The position numbers and the translations under genes are program-made. A stretch of DNA of 64,000 nucleotides from Bifidobacterium longum subsp. infantis ATCC 15697 = JCM 1222 = DSM 20088 (lineage in GTDB: Bacteria; Actinomycetota; Actinomycetes; Actinomycetales; Bifidobacteriaceae): NCBI RefSeq assembly GCF_000269965.1, contig NC_017219.1:930001-994000 (forward strand), read 5' to 3'. The notes beneath the pieces are model-generated. The model did not search any database and had not been told where the DNA came from. It saw nothing but the letters and a program-made list of their open reading frames with translations. Of the stretch, positions 57,601-64,000 are shown piece after piece (position 1 is the first letter of the stretch; every line of letters starts with the position of its first letter).

Positions 57601-58753
57601 TGATCGGCTCGATCGGCAGACGCTGGACCTTTGCGGTCTTCGAATACCGGGAGATACGGGCGGAACCGGGGTCCACCACGTAGCGGATACCGGGCACGGT
57701 CAGCGAGGTCTCAGCCACATTGGTGGCGATGACGATGCGCTGATGCAAATGCGATTCGAACACCTTGTGCTGGTCGGCGGCGGACAATCGCGCGAACAGC
57801 GGCATGATCTCGATGGCGTCCGGTCGGCGCATGTCGTCGGCGCGCGGACCGTAATGATGCCGCAGTGCGGCCTCGAACTCGTGGATGTCGCGCTCGCCGG
57901 AAGCGAAGACCAGAATATCGCGGGGACCGCGCTCATGGGAGGAGTGGATCACCAGTTCGGCGCAGGCTCGAGCCACGGCCGTGGGCATGTCGGTGATGCC
58001 GTCATCGGCATAGGAGTCGCCGGACCGGCCGCGGGGCCGGTCGGAATCGGATTCCGCGATGGCGCTGGCCAGCTCGTCGTAATCGGCGTCGCCGGGGCGG
58101 GCGCCCACCGCGAATCCCGGCACTTCGCGCATCAACGCGGGCGCGGTGCCAAGCGGCTCATAGACCACCTGCACGGGGAAGGTGCGGCCGGAAACCTCGA
58201 TTACCGGCACCTTCTCATGCAAGGCGTGCTCGAAATGCTCCTGGAACTTGACCGAATCGATGGTCGCGGAGGTAATGATGAGCTTCAGATCGCGGCGCTG
58301 AGGCAGCAGTGCCGTCAGATAGCCGAGCAGAAAGTCGATGTTAAGACTGCGCTCATGCGCCTCGTCGATGATGATCGTATCGTATTGGGTGAGTTTCGGA
58401 TCGCGCTGGATCTGGGCGAGCAGAATACCGTCGGTCACGACCCTCAATCGTGTGCTGGGCGAGCTTTCGTCGGTGAAACGCACCTGATAGCCGACCTCGT
58501 CACCGAGCTTCACGCCCATCTCCGAGGCGATACGTTCGGCCACCGTACGCGCGGCGATGCGGCGAGGCTGGGTGTGCACGATCTGCTTGCCGTGCGTGCC
58601 ACGGCCAAGCTCAAGCAGGATTTTCGGCAGCTGTGTGGTTTTGCCCGAACCGGTCTGGCCGGACACAATAACGACTTGGGAACGTTTGACCGCGCTGGCT
58701 ATCTCATCACGCGCGGCAGATACGGGAAGTTCTGCAGGATACTCATATTTCAT
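54617..58753 (-). CDS. hrpA: ATP-dependent RNA helicase HrpA
   Basis: HrpA is a DEAH-box RNA helicase that rescues stalled or collided ribosomes in E. coli. The protein of about 1378 residues has Walker A SGQTGSGKTTQLPK (K38), IIIDEAHERSLN, LIITSATIDSVKF, VIATNVAETSLTVPG, RSGRCGRVADG and the long C-terminal HrpA-specific region (DUF3418). The frame is open from 58825, but MKYEYPAELPVSAARDEI at 58753 is the preferred start. It overlaps the upstream methyltransferase gene by about 11 bases, so the two are co-transcribed. Confidence 0.95.
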   Translation of the reverse strand: MKYEYPAELPVSAARDEIASAVKRSQVVIVSGQTGSGKTTQLPKILLELGRGTHGKQIVHTQPRRIAARTVAERIASEMGVKLGDEVGYQVRFTDESSPSTRLRVVTDGILLAQIQRDPKLTQYDTIIIDEAHERSLNIDFLLGYLTALLPQRRDLKLIITSATIDSVKFQEHFEHALHEKVPVIEVSGRTFPVQVVYEPLGTAPALMREVPGFAVGARPGDADYDELASAIAESDSDRPRGRSGDSYADDGITDMPTAVARACAELVIHSSHERGPRDILVFASGERDIHEFEAALRHHYGPRADDMRRPDAIEIMPLFARLSAADQHKVFESHLHQRIVIATNVAETSLTVPGIRYVVDPGSARISRYSKTAKVQRLPIEPISQASADQRSGRCGRVADGIAIRLYSREDYETRPRFTEPEILRTSLGAVVLHMLSVGVARTAEDVTNFGFIDPPDMKAVSDGFNELTELKAIGRKRGEVTLTHTGRQLARIPIDVRLGRMVIEAAKTGSPNLLAQVLVVVAFLSLQDPRERPDDKREDADRIHNRYADETSDFLTALNIWDRVFQADGDPSNNALRRICKTEYLSWLRIRQWKDLVSQLRQMCRELRFKVGDPLPASRPGLEIRQMPLNQQAAHSLCCSWDADGIHKSMLAGLLSMMGMQVVREPKASDFAGLTGAARARAMKRAQKQSKNDYQGARGTRFALFPASAVAKKTPSWVMSTELVETSRLWARYSAAIDPTWAEPLAGQLTRTTYAEPHWSGSRGSAVATARVLLYGLPIVQDRAVQWGRINPLEARDFLIRQGLVEGDIQQRFSYDDFVGKNRDILEDAADDASRTRQLADTVSDEDLFDFYNAVIPNDVTSVADLAKWWKSEHDRQPNLLDFDPAKVERLASSDSVSLDDYPDHWHTTGSDGQPIDLRLSYVYDPADPADGVTVHVPLKALSRITPDQFTWNVPGLLDELILSMIKALPKQLRVQFVPAPDAARAIRDWIDEHYPDLPGSGSQQKPNLPPVDEDGTTVGWPDLAHVFTKAAIATKGAQIHPEVLGPELVERLSPYLRVTFSVEQQLPAGKHPRGRRHARGPVKVLGVSKDLKALQRKFAAQAEASARQMVKKQADQAGEQGKLVSQANLLHKAGATTESRATMLWRGALDALRLPAERISSRWLGTEALMLASAPYKSTKDLVEDLQLATVKRLMPNVDRLSDDEALANAVLDVREVYEDTVYQVAHDVIAVLKAYAEVDKATGGKADLPMLSVLQSVREHIATLVFPGFVGRTPPDALANISRYLQADLMRLAKAKTDKNRDVRWAWEADEARTLVDKAMAKAKAEPAGPRHETLMKQATAARWMLEEFYVSLWAQELGTAKPVSLQRIKKALA

Positions 58754-59399
58754 GACGAACTTCAATGATACGGAAGCCCTTGGAGCTCGCGTATTTGCTC
58801 GCAGTGAACCCCTCGCCGAGCGCATCGTCCAGCCAGGGGATCAGCGAATCGGAGCCGAGATTCTTCTGCACTACGAGATAGGCGGCGCCGCCCACTTTGA
58901 GCTTCGGCAGCCAAGCCATAAGCAACGTATGCAGCGCTTCCTTGCCGACTCGGATCGGCGGATTCGACCAAATCACATCAAACGTGAGGTCGCCCGGCAC
59001 CGTCTCGCAGAACGCCGGCTGGTTCTCGGCGGGCAGGGGAGTGCTGGACTCGTCCACCTGAGCCGTATGAATGTTCGTGCGGCCGTTCGCCTGTGCGTTG
59101 GCATGGGTCAGGTCCAGCGCGCGCTCGTTGACATCCACCGCCCACACGTTCGCTTCGGGCGACTCAAACGCCAATGTCAGGGCGATAGGGCCCCAGCCGC
59201 AGCCCAAATCCAGGAAATCGCCGGCAAGCGGCGGCTCGGGCGCATGCTTCAGCAATACCGACGTACCGAGGTCCACGCGCGAGCCGGAGAACACGCCGTT
59301 CGACACCTGAGCGGTCGTCTCATGGCCGCGCAACGTTACGTTCAATGTGCGGCGCACATCCTTCGACGCGGGTTCCGCAGAGAAATACTGTTCTGCCAT
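58743..59399 (-). CDS. RsmC-like class I SAM-dependent methyltransferase
   Basis: The 218-residue protein is of the single-domain RsmC/RlmG type, enzymes that methylate guanine N2 in rRNA. Motif I is FLDLGCGWGPIAL, motif II ends VWAVDVNERAL, and the catalytic NPP motif is FDVIWSNPPIRVGKE, characteristic of these N2-guanine enzymes. The duplicated N-terminal domain of E. coli RsmC is absent, as is usual in Gram-positive bacteria. It is the first gene of the minus-strand unit with hrpA and is divergent from hflX. Confidence 0.9.
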   Translation of the reverse strand: MAEQYFSAEPASKDVRRTLNVTLRGHETTAQVSNGVFSGSRVDLGTSVLLKHAPEPPLAGDFLDLGCGWGPIALTLAFESPEANVWAVDVNERALDLTHANAQANGRTNIHTAQVDESSTPLPAENQPAFCETVPGDLTFDVIWSNPPIRVGKEALHTLLMAWLPKLKVGGAAYLVVQKNLGSDSLIPWLDDALGEGFTASKYASSKGFRIIEVRHEI

Positions 59400-59557
59400 G
59401 GTCGCTCCATTTCTGCGGGATTCGCCGCTCTCGTATGCCGACCTGTATCAGCCGGCCTATGCCGGTACGTGCCGATCTATGCCAGCATGTCACCTCATGT
59501 GATGATAATAAAGGACCATAGAAGAATCGTGAACCATTCCAACCAAACGAGGCGCAC

Positions 59558-61063
59558 TTGACCGACAACACCCAGTACACCGACATCGACCGCGGCAACA
59601 ACGACGTTACCCCTGAAGGTGTGCTGGCCGGGCAGTCCGAAGTGCTGCTCGACGACAGCCAGCGCGCGACCGGCTGGCATGAGGACGCCAACCAGGAATG
59701 GGAGGAGCGCGAGGCCCGCAACGAGCTCAAGCATGTCGCCGGTCTCGGCGAGCTGCAGGACGTCACCGAAGTCGAATACCGCAAGGTGCGTCTGGAACGT
59801 GTGGTGCTCGTCGGCGTCTGGTCGTCCGCCGTCACCACGCAAGCCAAGGCCGAGGAATCGTTGAGGGAGTTGGCGGCGCTCGCCGAAACCGCCGGTGCGG
59901 TGGTATGCGATGGTTTGCTGCAGCATCGCTCCAAGCCGGATGCAGCCACGTACGTTGGTTCCGGCAAAGCCAAGGAGATTGCCGACATCGTGGCGCGTGA
60001 GGAAGCCGATACGATTATCGTGGACGACGACCTGCCGCCGTCACAGCGCCGTGCATTGGAGGACGCCGCCAAAGTCAAGGTGGTGGATCGCACCGCGGTG
60101 ATTCTGGACATCTTCGCCCAGCACGCCACCTCGCGTGAAGGTAAGGCGCAGGTGGAGTTGGCGCAGCTCGAATACATGCTGCCCCGACTGCGTGGTTGGG
60201 GTGGTTCGCTGTCCCGCCAGGCCGGCGGTCGCGCGGCCGGCGCGGATGCGGGCATCGGATCGCGAGGCCCGGGCGAGACCAAAATCGAAATGGACCGTCG
60301 TGTGATTCGCACGCGTATCGCCAGACTGCGCCGTCAGATTCGTGAGATGGCCCCGGCGCGTGAGGTCAAGCGCGGTTCGCGCCGTCGCTTCGGCCTGCCC
60401 ACAGTGGCCGTGGTCGGCTACACGAACGCCGGCAAATCCTCGTTGACCAACCGTCTGACCGGCTCGGCCGAACTGGTGGAAAACGCGCTGTTCGCCACAT
60501 TGGACACGGCCGTGCGCCGCGCCAAAACCCGCGATGGACGCGCTTACGCCTATGTGGACACGGTCGGTTTCGTGCGCCGCCTGCCCACCCAGCTGGTCGA
60601 GGCGTTCAAATCCACCCTGGAAGAGGTGGCCGAGGCCGATGTGATCCTGCACGTGGTCGATGGCTCACACCCTGACCCGTTCTCTCAGGTCGATGCGGTC
60701 AACGATGTGTTGGCGGACATCGAAGGCACGGCCTCGATTCCTCGTATTCTCGTATTCAACAAGGCCGATCAGGCGGACGAGACAACTCGTGAACGACTTG
60801 CCGCACTGCAGCCGGATGCGTTCATCGTCTCCGCCTATACCGGTGAGGGATTGGACGAGCTGCGTACCGCGGTCGAAAGTCTGCTGCCGGTCCCGCATGT
60901 GCATGTCAACGCTCTGCTGCCGTATACCGCTGGCTCCCTGATCTCTCGTGTACGCGAATACGGCAAGGTAGACAAGGTGGAGTACCGCGATGATGGCATA
61001 CTGCTTGAAGCGGACGTTGACGCCCATCTTGCCGCTCAGGTGGTCGAACAGTCCATTGACTAA
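59558..61063 (+). CDS. hflX: GTPase HflX
   Basis: HflX is a ribosome-associated GTPase that splits stalled 70S ribosomes during stress. The 501-residue product has the N-terminal HflX domain (ATYVGSGKAKEIADIV, VDDDLPPSQRRALED, DRTAVILDIFAQHATSREGK), the glycine-rich GIGSRGPGETKIEMDRR and the G domain (GYTNAGKSSLTNRLTG, DTVGFVRRLP, VFNKAD). TTG 59558 is the apparent start, giving MTDNTQYTDID, with GAGG upstream. The neighbouring hrpA is also linked to stalled ribosomes, so this locus may be a translation-rescue group. Confidence 0.95.
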   Translation: MTDNTQYTDIDRGNNDVTPEGVLAGQSEVLLDDSQRATGWHEDANQEWEEREARNELKHVAGLGELQDVTEVEYRKVRLERVVLVGVWSSAVTTQAKAEESLRELAALAETAGAVVCDGLLQHRSKPDAATYVGSGKAKEIADIVAREEADTIIVDDDLPPSQRRALEDAAKVKVVDRTAVILDIFAQHATSREGKAQVELAQLEYMLPRLRGWGGSLSRQAGGRAAGADAGIGSRGPGETKIEMDRRVIRTRIARLRRQIREMAPAREVKRGSRRRFGLPTVAVVGYTNAGKSSLTNRLTGSAELVENALFATLDTAVRRAKTRDGRAYAYVDTVGFVRRLPTQLVEAFKSTLEEVAEADVILHVVDGSHPDPFSQVDAVNDVLADIEGTASIPRILVFNKADQADETTRERLAALQPDAFIVSAYTGEGLDELRTAVESLLPVPHVHVNALLPYTAGSLISRVREYGKVDKVEYRDDGILLEADVDAHLAAQVVEQSID

Positions 61064-61086
61064 CGTGATAAACATCACAGTTTGTT

Positions 61087-61100
61087 TGGGAGCGCTAACA
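61087..61100. promoter_or_regulatory. cre-like operator upstream of ldh
   Basis: TGGGAGCGCTAACA fits the catabolite-response pattern TGNNANCGNTNNCA with the central CG of LacI-family operators. It lies about 145 bases upstream of the ldh start. LacI-type global regulators of carbon flux (AraQ, MalR1) are known in B. breve and, as I recall, act on ldh; equivalence here is inference. Confidence 0.5.
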
Positions 61101-61189
61101 ACCGTTGAGAACATTACCATACCGTTATCAAACAGGGTGGTGCGCTGGTAGCAAAACGTCTTAGCGGGTTTATAGAGTGAAGACGTTAG

Positions 61190-62206
<1,017 letters not shown>

Positions 62207-62208
62207 TA

Positions 62209-62309
62209 AAAATCGCTGTACGGAGCGCCTTTCGCACCGCACAAGGCTCGACCTATTTTGTAGGCCTTCACTTTGTGCGGCACGAAGGTCGCGCATGTGC
62301 AGCGATTTT
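62209..62309 (+). other. Long imperfect hairpin after ldh
   Basis: The ends AAAATCGCTG and CAGCGATTTT are complementary. Nested inside are CCTTTCG with CGAAGG and ACCGCACAA with TTGTGCGG, so that about 100 bases fold into one extended stem with internal loops. It lies in the ldh 3' untranslated region, starting inside the stop codon region and ending before a separate terminator. It may protect the ldh message, be processed to a small RNA, or be a palindromic repeat. Confidence 0.6.
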
Positions 62310-62322
62310 CTATACCCTGCTG

Positions 62323-62349
62323 AATGCTCCCGTTGAGAGCATTTTTTTA
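62323..62349 (+). terminator. Rho-independent terminator for ldh
   Basis: AATGCTC pairs with GAGCATT across a seven-base loop and is followed by seven consecutive T. It overlaps the stop codon of the convergent CDF gene. Confidence 0.88.
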
Positions 62350-63285
62350 TTCGTGGAATTCGTTGGGGGAGTGGGAGCTATAGCCCTCGGGCTCGAGCTG
62401 GAAGGTGGTGTGGGGGATCGAGACCGGGAAGTGCTCGCGCAGGCAATCCTGCAGTTGGGTGAGGATTGTGGCGGCATCTTCCATGGTGAGGTCTTTGTCA
62501 ACTACCACGTGGGCCATCAGAATCGGCATGCCGGTGGACACCGTGCTGGCGTGGAGGTCATGCACGGCAAGCACATGCGGCATGCTTTCCAGATGTTCGC
62601 GTACCTTATCGAGGTCAAGTCCATCCGGCGTTTCCTCCAGCAGCACCTTGACCGCGTTGTGCAGCAACTTGATGGCGCGCGGAATCATCATCAGTGCGAT
62701 GACGGCACCGGCCACGGCGTCGAAGCCATTCCATCCGGTGGAGATCATTACCAGGGCAGAGGCCACCACGGCCACCGAGCCAAGTGCGTCATTCATCACC
62801 TCGAGGAACGCGGCCTTCATATTCATGTTGTCTTCGCGCTGCGAGGCAAGGATGAAAATCGAGATGATATTTGCGGCAAGACCCAGAATGCCCACGAACA
62901 GCAGCAAGCCGATATCGTCGATTTCCGCTTTGGAACCGCCGAACAGACGCATGCCGGCCTCCACCAACGCATAGATGCCAACGACGAGCAGCACCACGGC
63001 ACCTGCGGCAGCGGTGAGCACCTCAAGCCTGGCCCAGCCCCAAGTACGAGTGTTGTTGGGCTTGCGGCGCATCAGTATGGCGGTGATTGTGGATGCCACC
63101 AGCACGGACATGTCGGTGAGCATATGACCGGCATCCACCAGCAGGGCCAGTGAGCCGGTTAAAACGGCCGACACCACTTCGATGAGGAAGACCGAACCGG
63201 TGACGGTCAACGTGGCAATCAGCCTGCGCTGATGCGCGGCAGGGTCTACGGATGTGGATGATGCGGGTGCATGGGTATGAGCCAT
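62347..63285 (-). CDS. Cation diffusion facilitator family metal exporter
   Basis: CDF proteins export divalent metals by proton antiport. The 312-residue protein has six membrane segments and a C-terminal cytoplasmic dimer domain (from about residue 215: LEETPDGLDLDKVREHLESM, HDLHASTVSTGMPILMAHVV). The first half of the metal site is H54-M-L-T-D58 as in zinc members. The second half reads E162-V-M-N-D166 where CzcD/ZitB proteins have HxxxD, so metal choice may differ from Zn. A His-rich N-terminus (MAHTHAP) is short. AGGAG precedes the ATG. It is convergent with ldh. Confidence 0.9.
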   Translation of the reverse strand: MAHTHAPASSTSVDPAAHQRRLIATLTVTGSVFLIEVVSAVLTGSLALLVDAGHMLTDMSVLVASTITAILMRRKPNNTRTWGWARLEVLTAAAGAVVLLVVGIYALVEAGMRLFGGSKAEIDDIGLLLFVGILGLAANIISIFILASQREDNMNMKAAFLEVMNDALGSVAVVASALVMISTGWNGFDAVAGAVIALMMIPRAIKLLHNAVKVLLEETPDGLDLDKVREHLESMPHVLAVHDLHASTVSTGMPILMAHVVVDKDLTMEDAATILTQLQDCLREHFPVSIPHTTFQLEPEGYSSHSPNEFHE

Positions 63286-63353
63286 ATGTACTCCTTCGCT
63301 CTATCGAGTTGAAACCGCTTCTCAATACCATTTGCGATATGGTCTGAATACGA

Positions 63354-63382
63354 CGAAACCCCGGCGCGAGGCCGGGGTTTCG
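63354..63382. terminator. Hairpin downstream of lexA
   Basis: CGAAACCCCGGC and GCCGGGGTTTCG form a perfect 12-bp stem with a short loop. It lies between the lexA stop and the CDF promoter region, consistent with ending the lexA transcript. The U-tract on the minus strand is weak. Confidence 0.65.
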
Positions 63383-63450
63383 TAAGCTGTGTGCGACTAT
63401 AGCACGACCAGCGCGATTCAGCGCACGCTGATCAGCTGGTGGCGAACAGG

Positions 63451-64000
63451 CTACAATTTGCGCAGTACGGTGACCACCTTGCCCATAATCGTTGCATGTG
63501 TGCCGTCGATGGGCGAGTATGCGGGGTTGTGCGGCATCAGCCAGACATGGCCGTTTTCCTTGCGGAAGGTCTTCACCGTGGCCTCGTCATCCAGCAGAGC
63601 GGCGACGATATCTCCGTTGACGGCGGAATTCTGTTCTCGCACCACCACATAGTCGCCATCGCAGATAGCGGCATCCACCATGGAATCACCGTGGACTTCC
63701 AGCATGAACAGGGTGCCGGAGCCGGTCAGCCGTTCCGGCAGACGCATGACGTCGTCCACATGCTGTTCGGCGGTAATTGGCACACCGGCGGCAATACGGC
63801 CGACGAGCGGCACATCGTGTGATTCGGCAATGGCTTCGGCGGGGAATTGGTATATCTCCGCCACATTACTGGTGCTGGTTGCCTCTTCGCTGGCTTGGGA
63901 GGGCTTTTCGGGATTCGGGGCGGATCCTGCCACCACCTCGATGGCGCGACCCTTGTTCGCGTTCATGCGGATGAAGCCCTTGTCTTCCAAAACTTGTAGC
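63451..64000 (-). CDS. lexA: SOS repressor LexA (5' part beyond the window)
   Basis: LexA represses DNA-damage genes and cleaves itself when stimulated by RecA filaments. The visible part ends the winged-helix domain (LEDKGFIRMNANKGRAIEV) and includes an unusually long linker of about 40 residues, the cleavage site in VGRIAAGVP (Ala-Gly), the nucleophilic Ser in HGDSMVDAAI and the general-base Lys in EATVKTFRK. The C-terminus is typical (VWLMPHNPAYSPIDG, MGKVVTVLRKL). The start codon and its own operator lie to the right of the window. It is the obvious candidate to control repair genes such as rexBA. Confidence 0.95.
   Translation of the reverse strand, partial: LQVLEDKGFIRMNANKGRAIEVVAGSAPNPEKPSQASEEATSTSNVAEIYQFPAEAIAESHDVPLVGRIAAGVPITAEQHVDDVMRLPERLTGSGTLFMLEVHGDSMVDAAICDGDYVVVREQNSAVNGDIVAALLDDEATVKTFRKENGHVWLMPHNPAYSPIDGTHATIMGKVVTVLRKL

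Overview
The window is chromosomal DNA from a Bifidobacterium, most likely B. longum. The 16S rRNA gene, the high G+C of the core genes, the DivIVA/SepF/FtsZ division cluster, the bifidobacterial type L-lactate dehydrogenase and the actinobacterial PriA in the his operon all agree. Almost all core genes are intact and tightly packed.

Layout: (1) 1-4254 is the distal part of the division cluster: the end of ftsZ, then sepF, a YggT protein, a long DivIVA, lspA and an rluD-type pseudouridine synthase. (2) 4710-6653 holds a YihY/BrkB membrane protein and a WYL-domain regulator. (3) 6785-18826 is an accessory-looking block reading rightwards from that regulator: a degenerate DnaE paralogue that has lost every catalytic aspartate but keeps its PHP domain, a RexB/RexA (AddBA-type) helicase-nuclease pair, a small protein that is essentially the C-terminal half of FtsZ with its T7 loop, and an orphan 432-residue protein. 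I regard this block as the best candidate for an undescribed system, perhaps joining DNA-end processing to control of cell division. (4) 18946-24026 is a low-G+C mobile island: an IS30 remnant, a truncated ORF, two DUF262 (GmrSD-like) proteins plus a DUF6508-like protein on the minus strand, and an ISL3 remnant. The island is bounded by 22-bp inverted copies that look like ISL3 ends.

(5) 24129-30308 carries the genuine replicative dnaE, a DUF4186 protein and oleate hydratase. (6) 30641-36196 is a complete rrn operon (16S, tRNA-free spacer, 23S, 5S, terminator). (7) 36338-39246 has an aldo/keto reductase and a FGGY sugar kinase divergently arranged around a symmetric set of four repeats that looks like an operator, followed by acylphosphatase. 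(8) 39348-44856 is the his operon: hisD, hisC, hisB, a bifidobacterial gene of unknown role, hisH and priA. (9) 44960-46606 is a DUF2252 remnant and a GlnA glutamine synthetase. (10) 46626-53514 has an MFS exporter and a complete oligopeptide-type ABC transporter with a fused two-domain ATPase. (11) 53622-61063 has an exported wall-associated protein, HrpA helicase, an RsmC-like methyltransferase and HflX. (12) 61244-64000 has L-lactate dehydrogenase, a CDF metal exporter and the 3' part of lexA.

Family names rest on motifs and on recall of protein families; no database search was run. rRNA ends were placed by comparison with E. coli termini as remembered and may be off by several bases.
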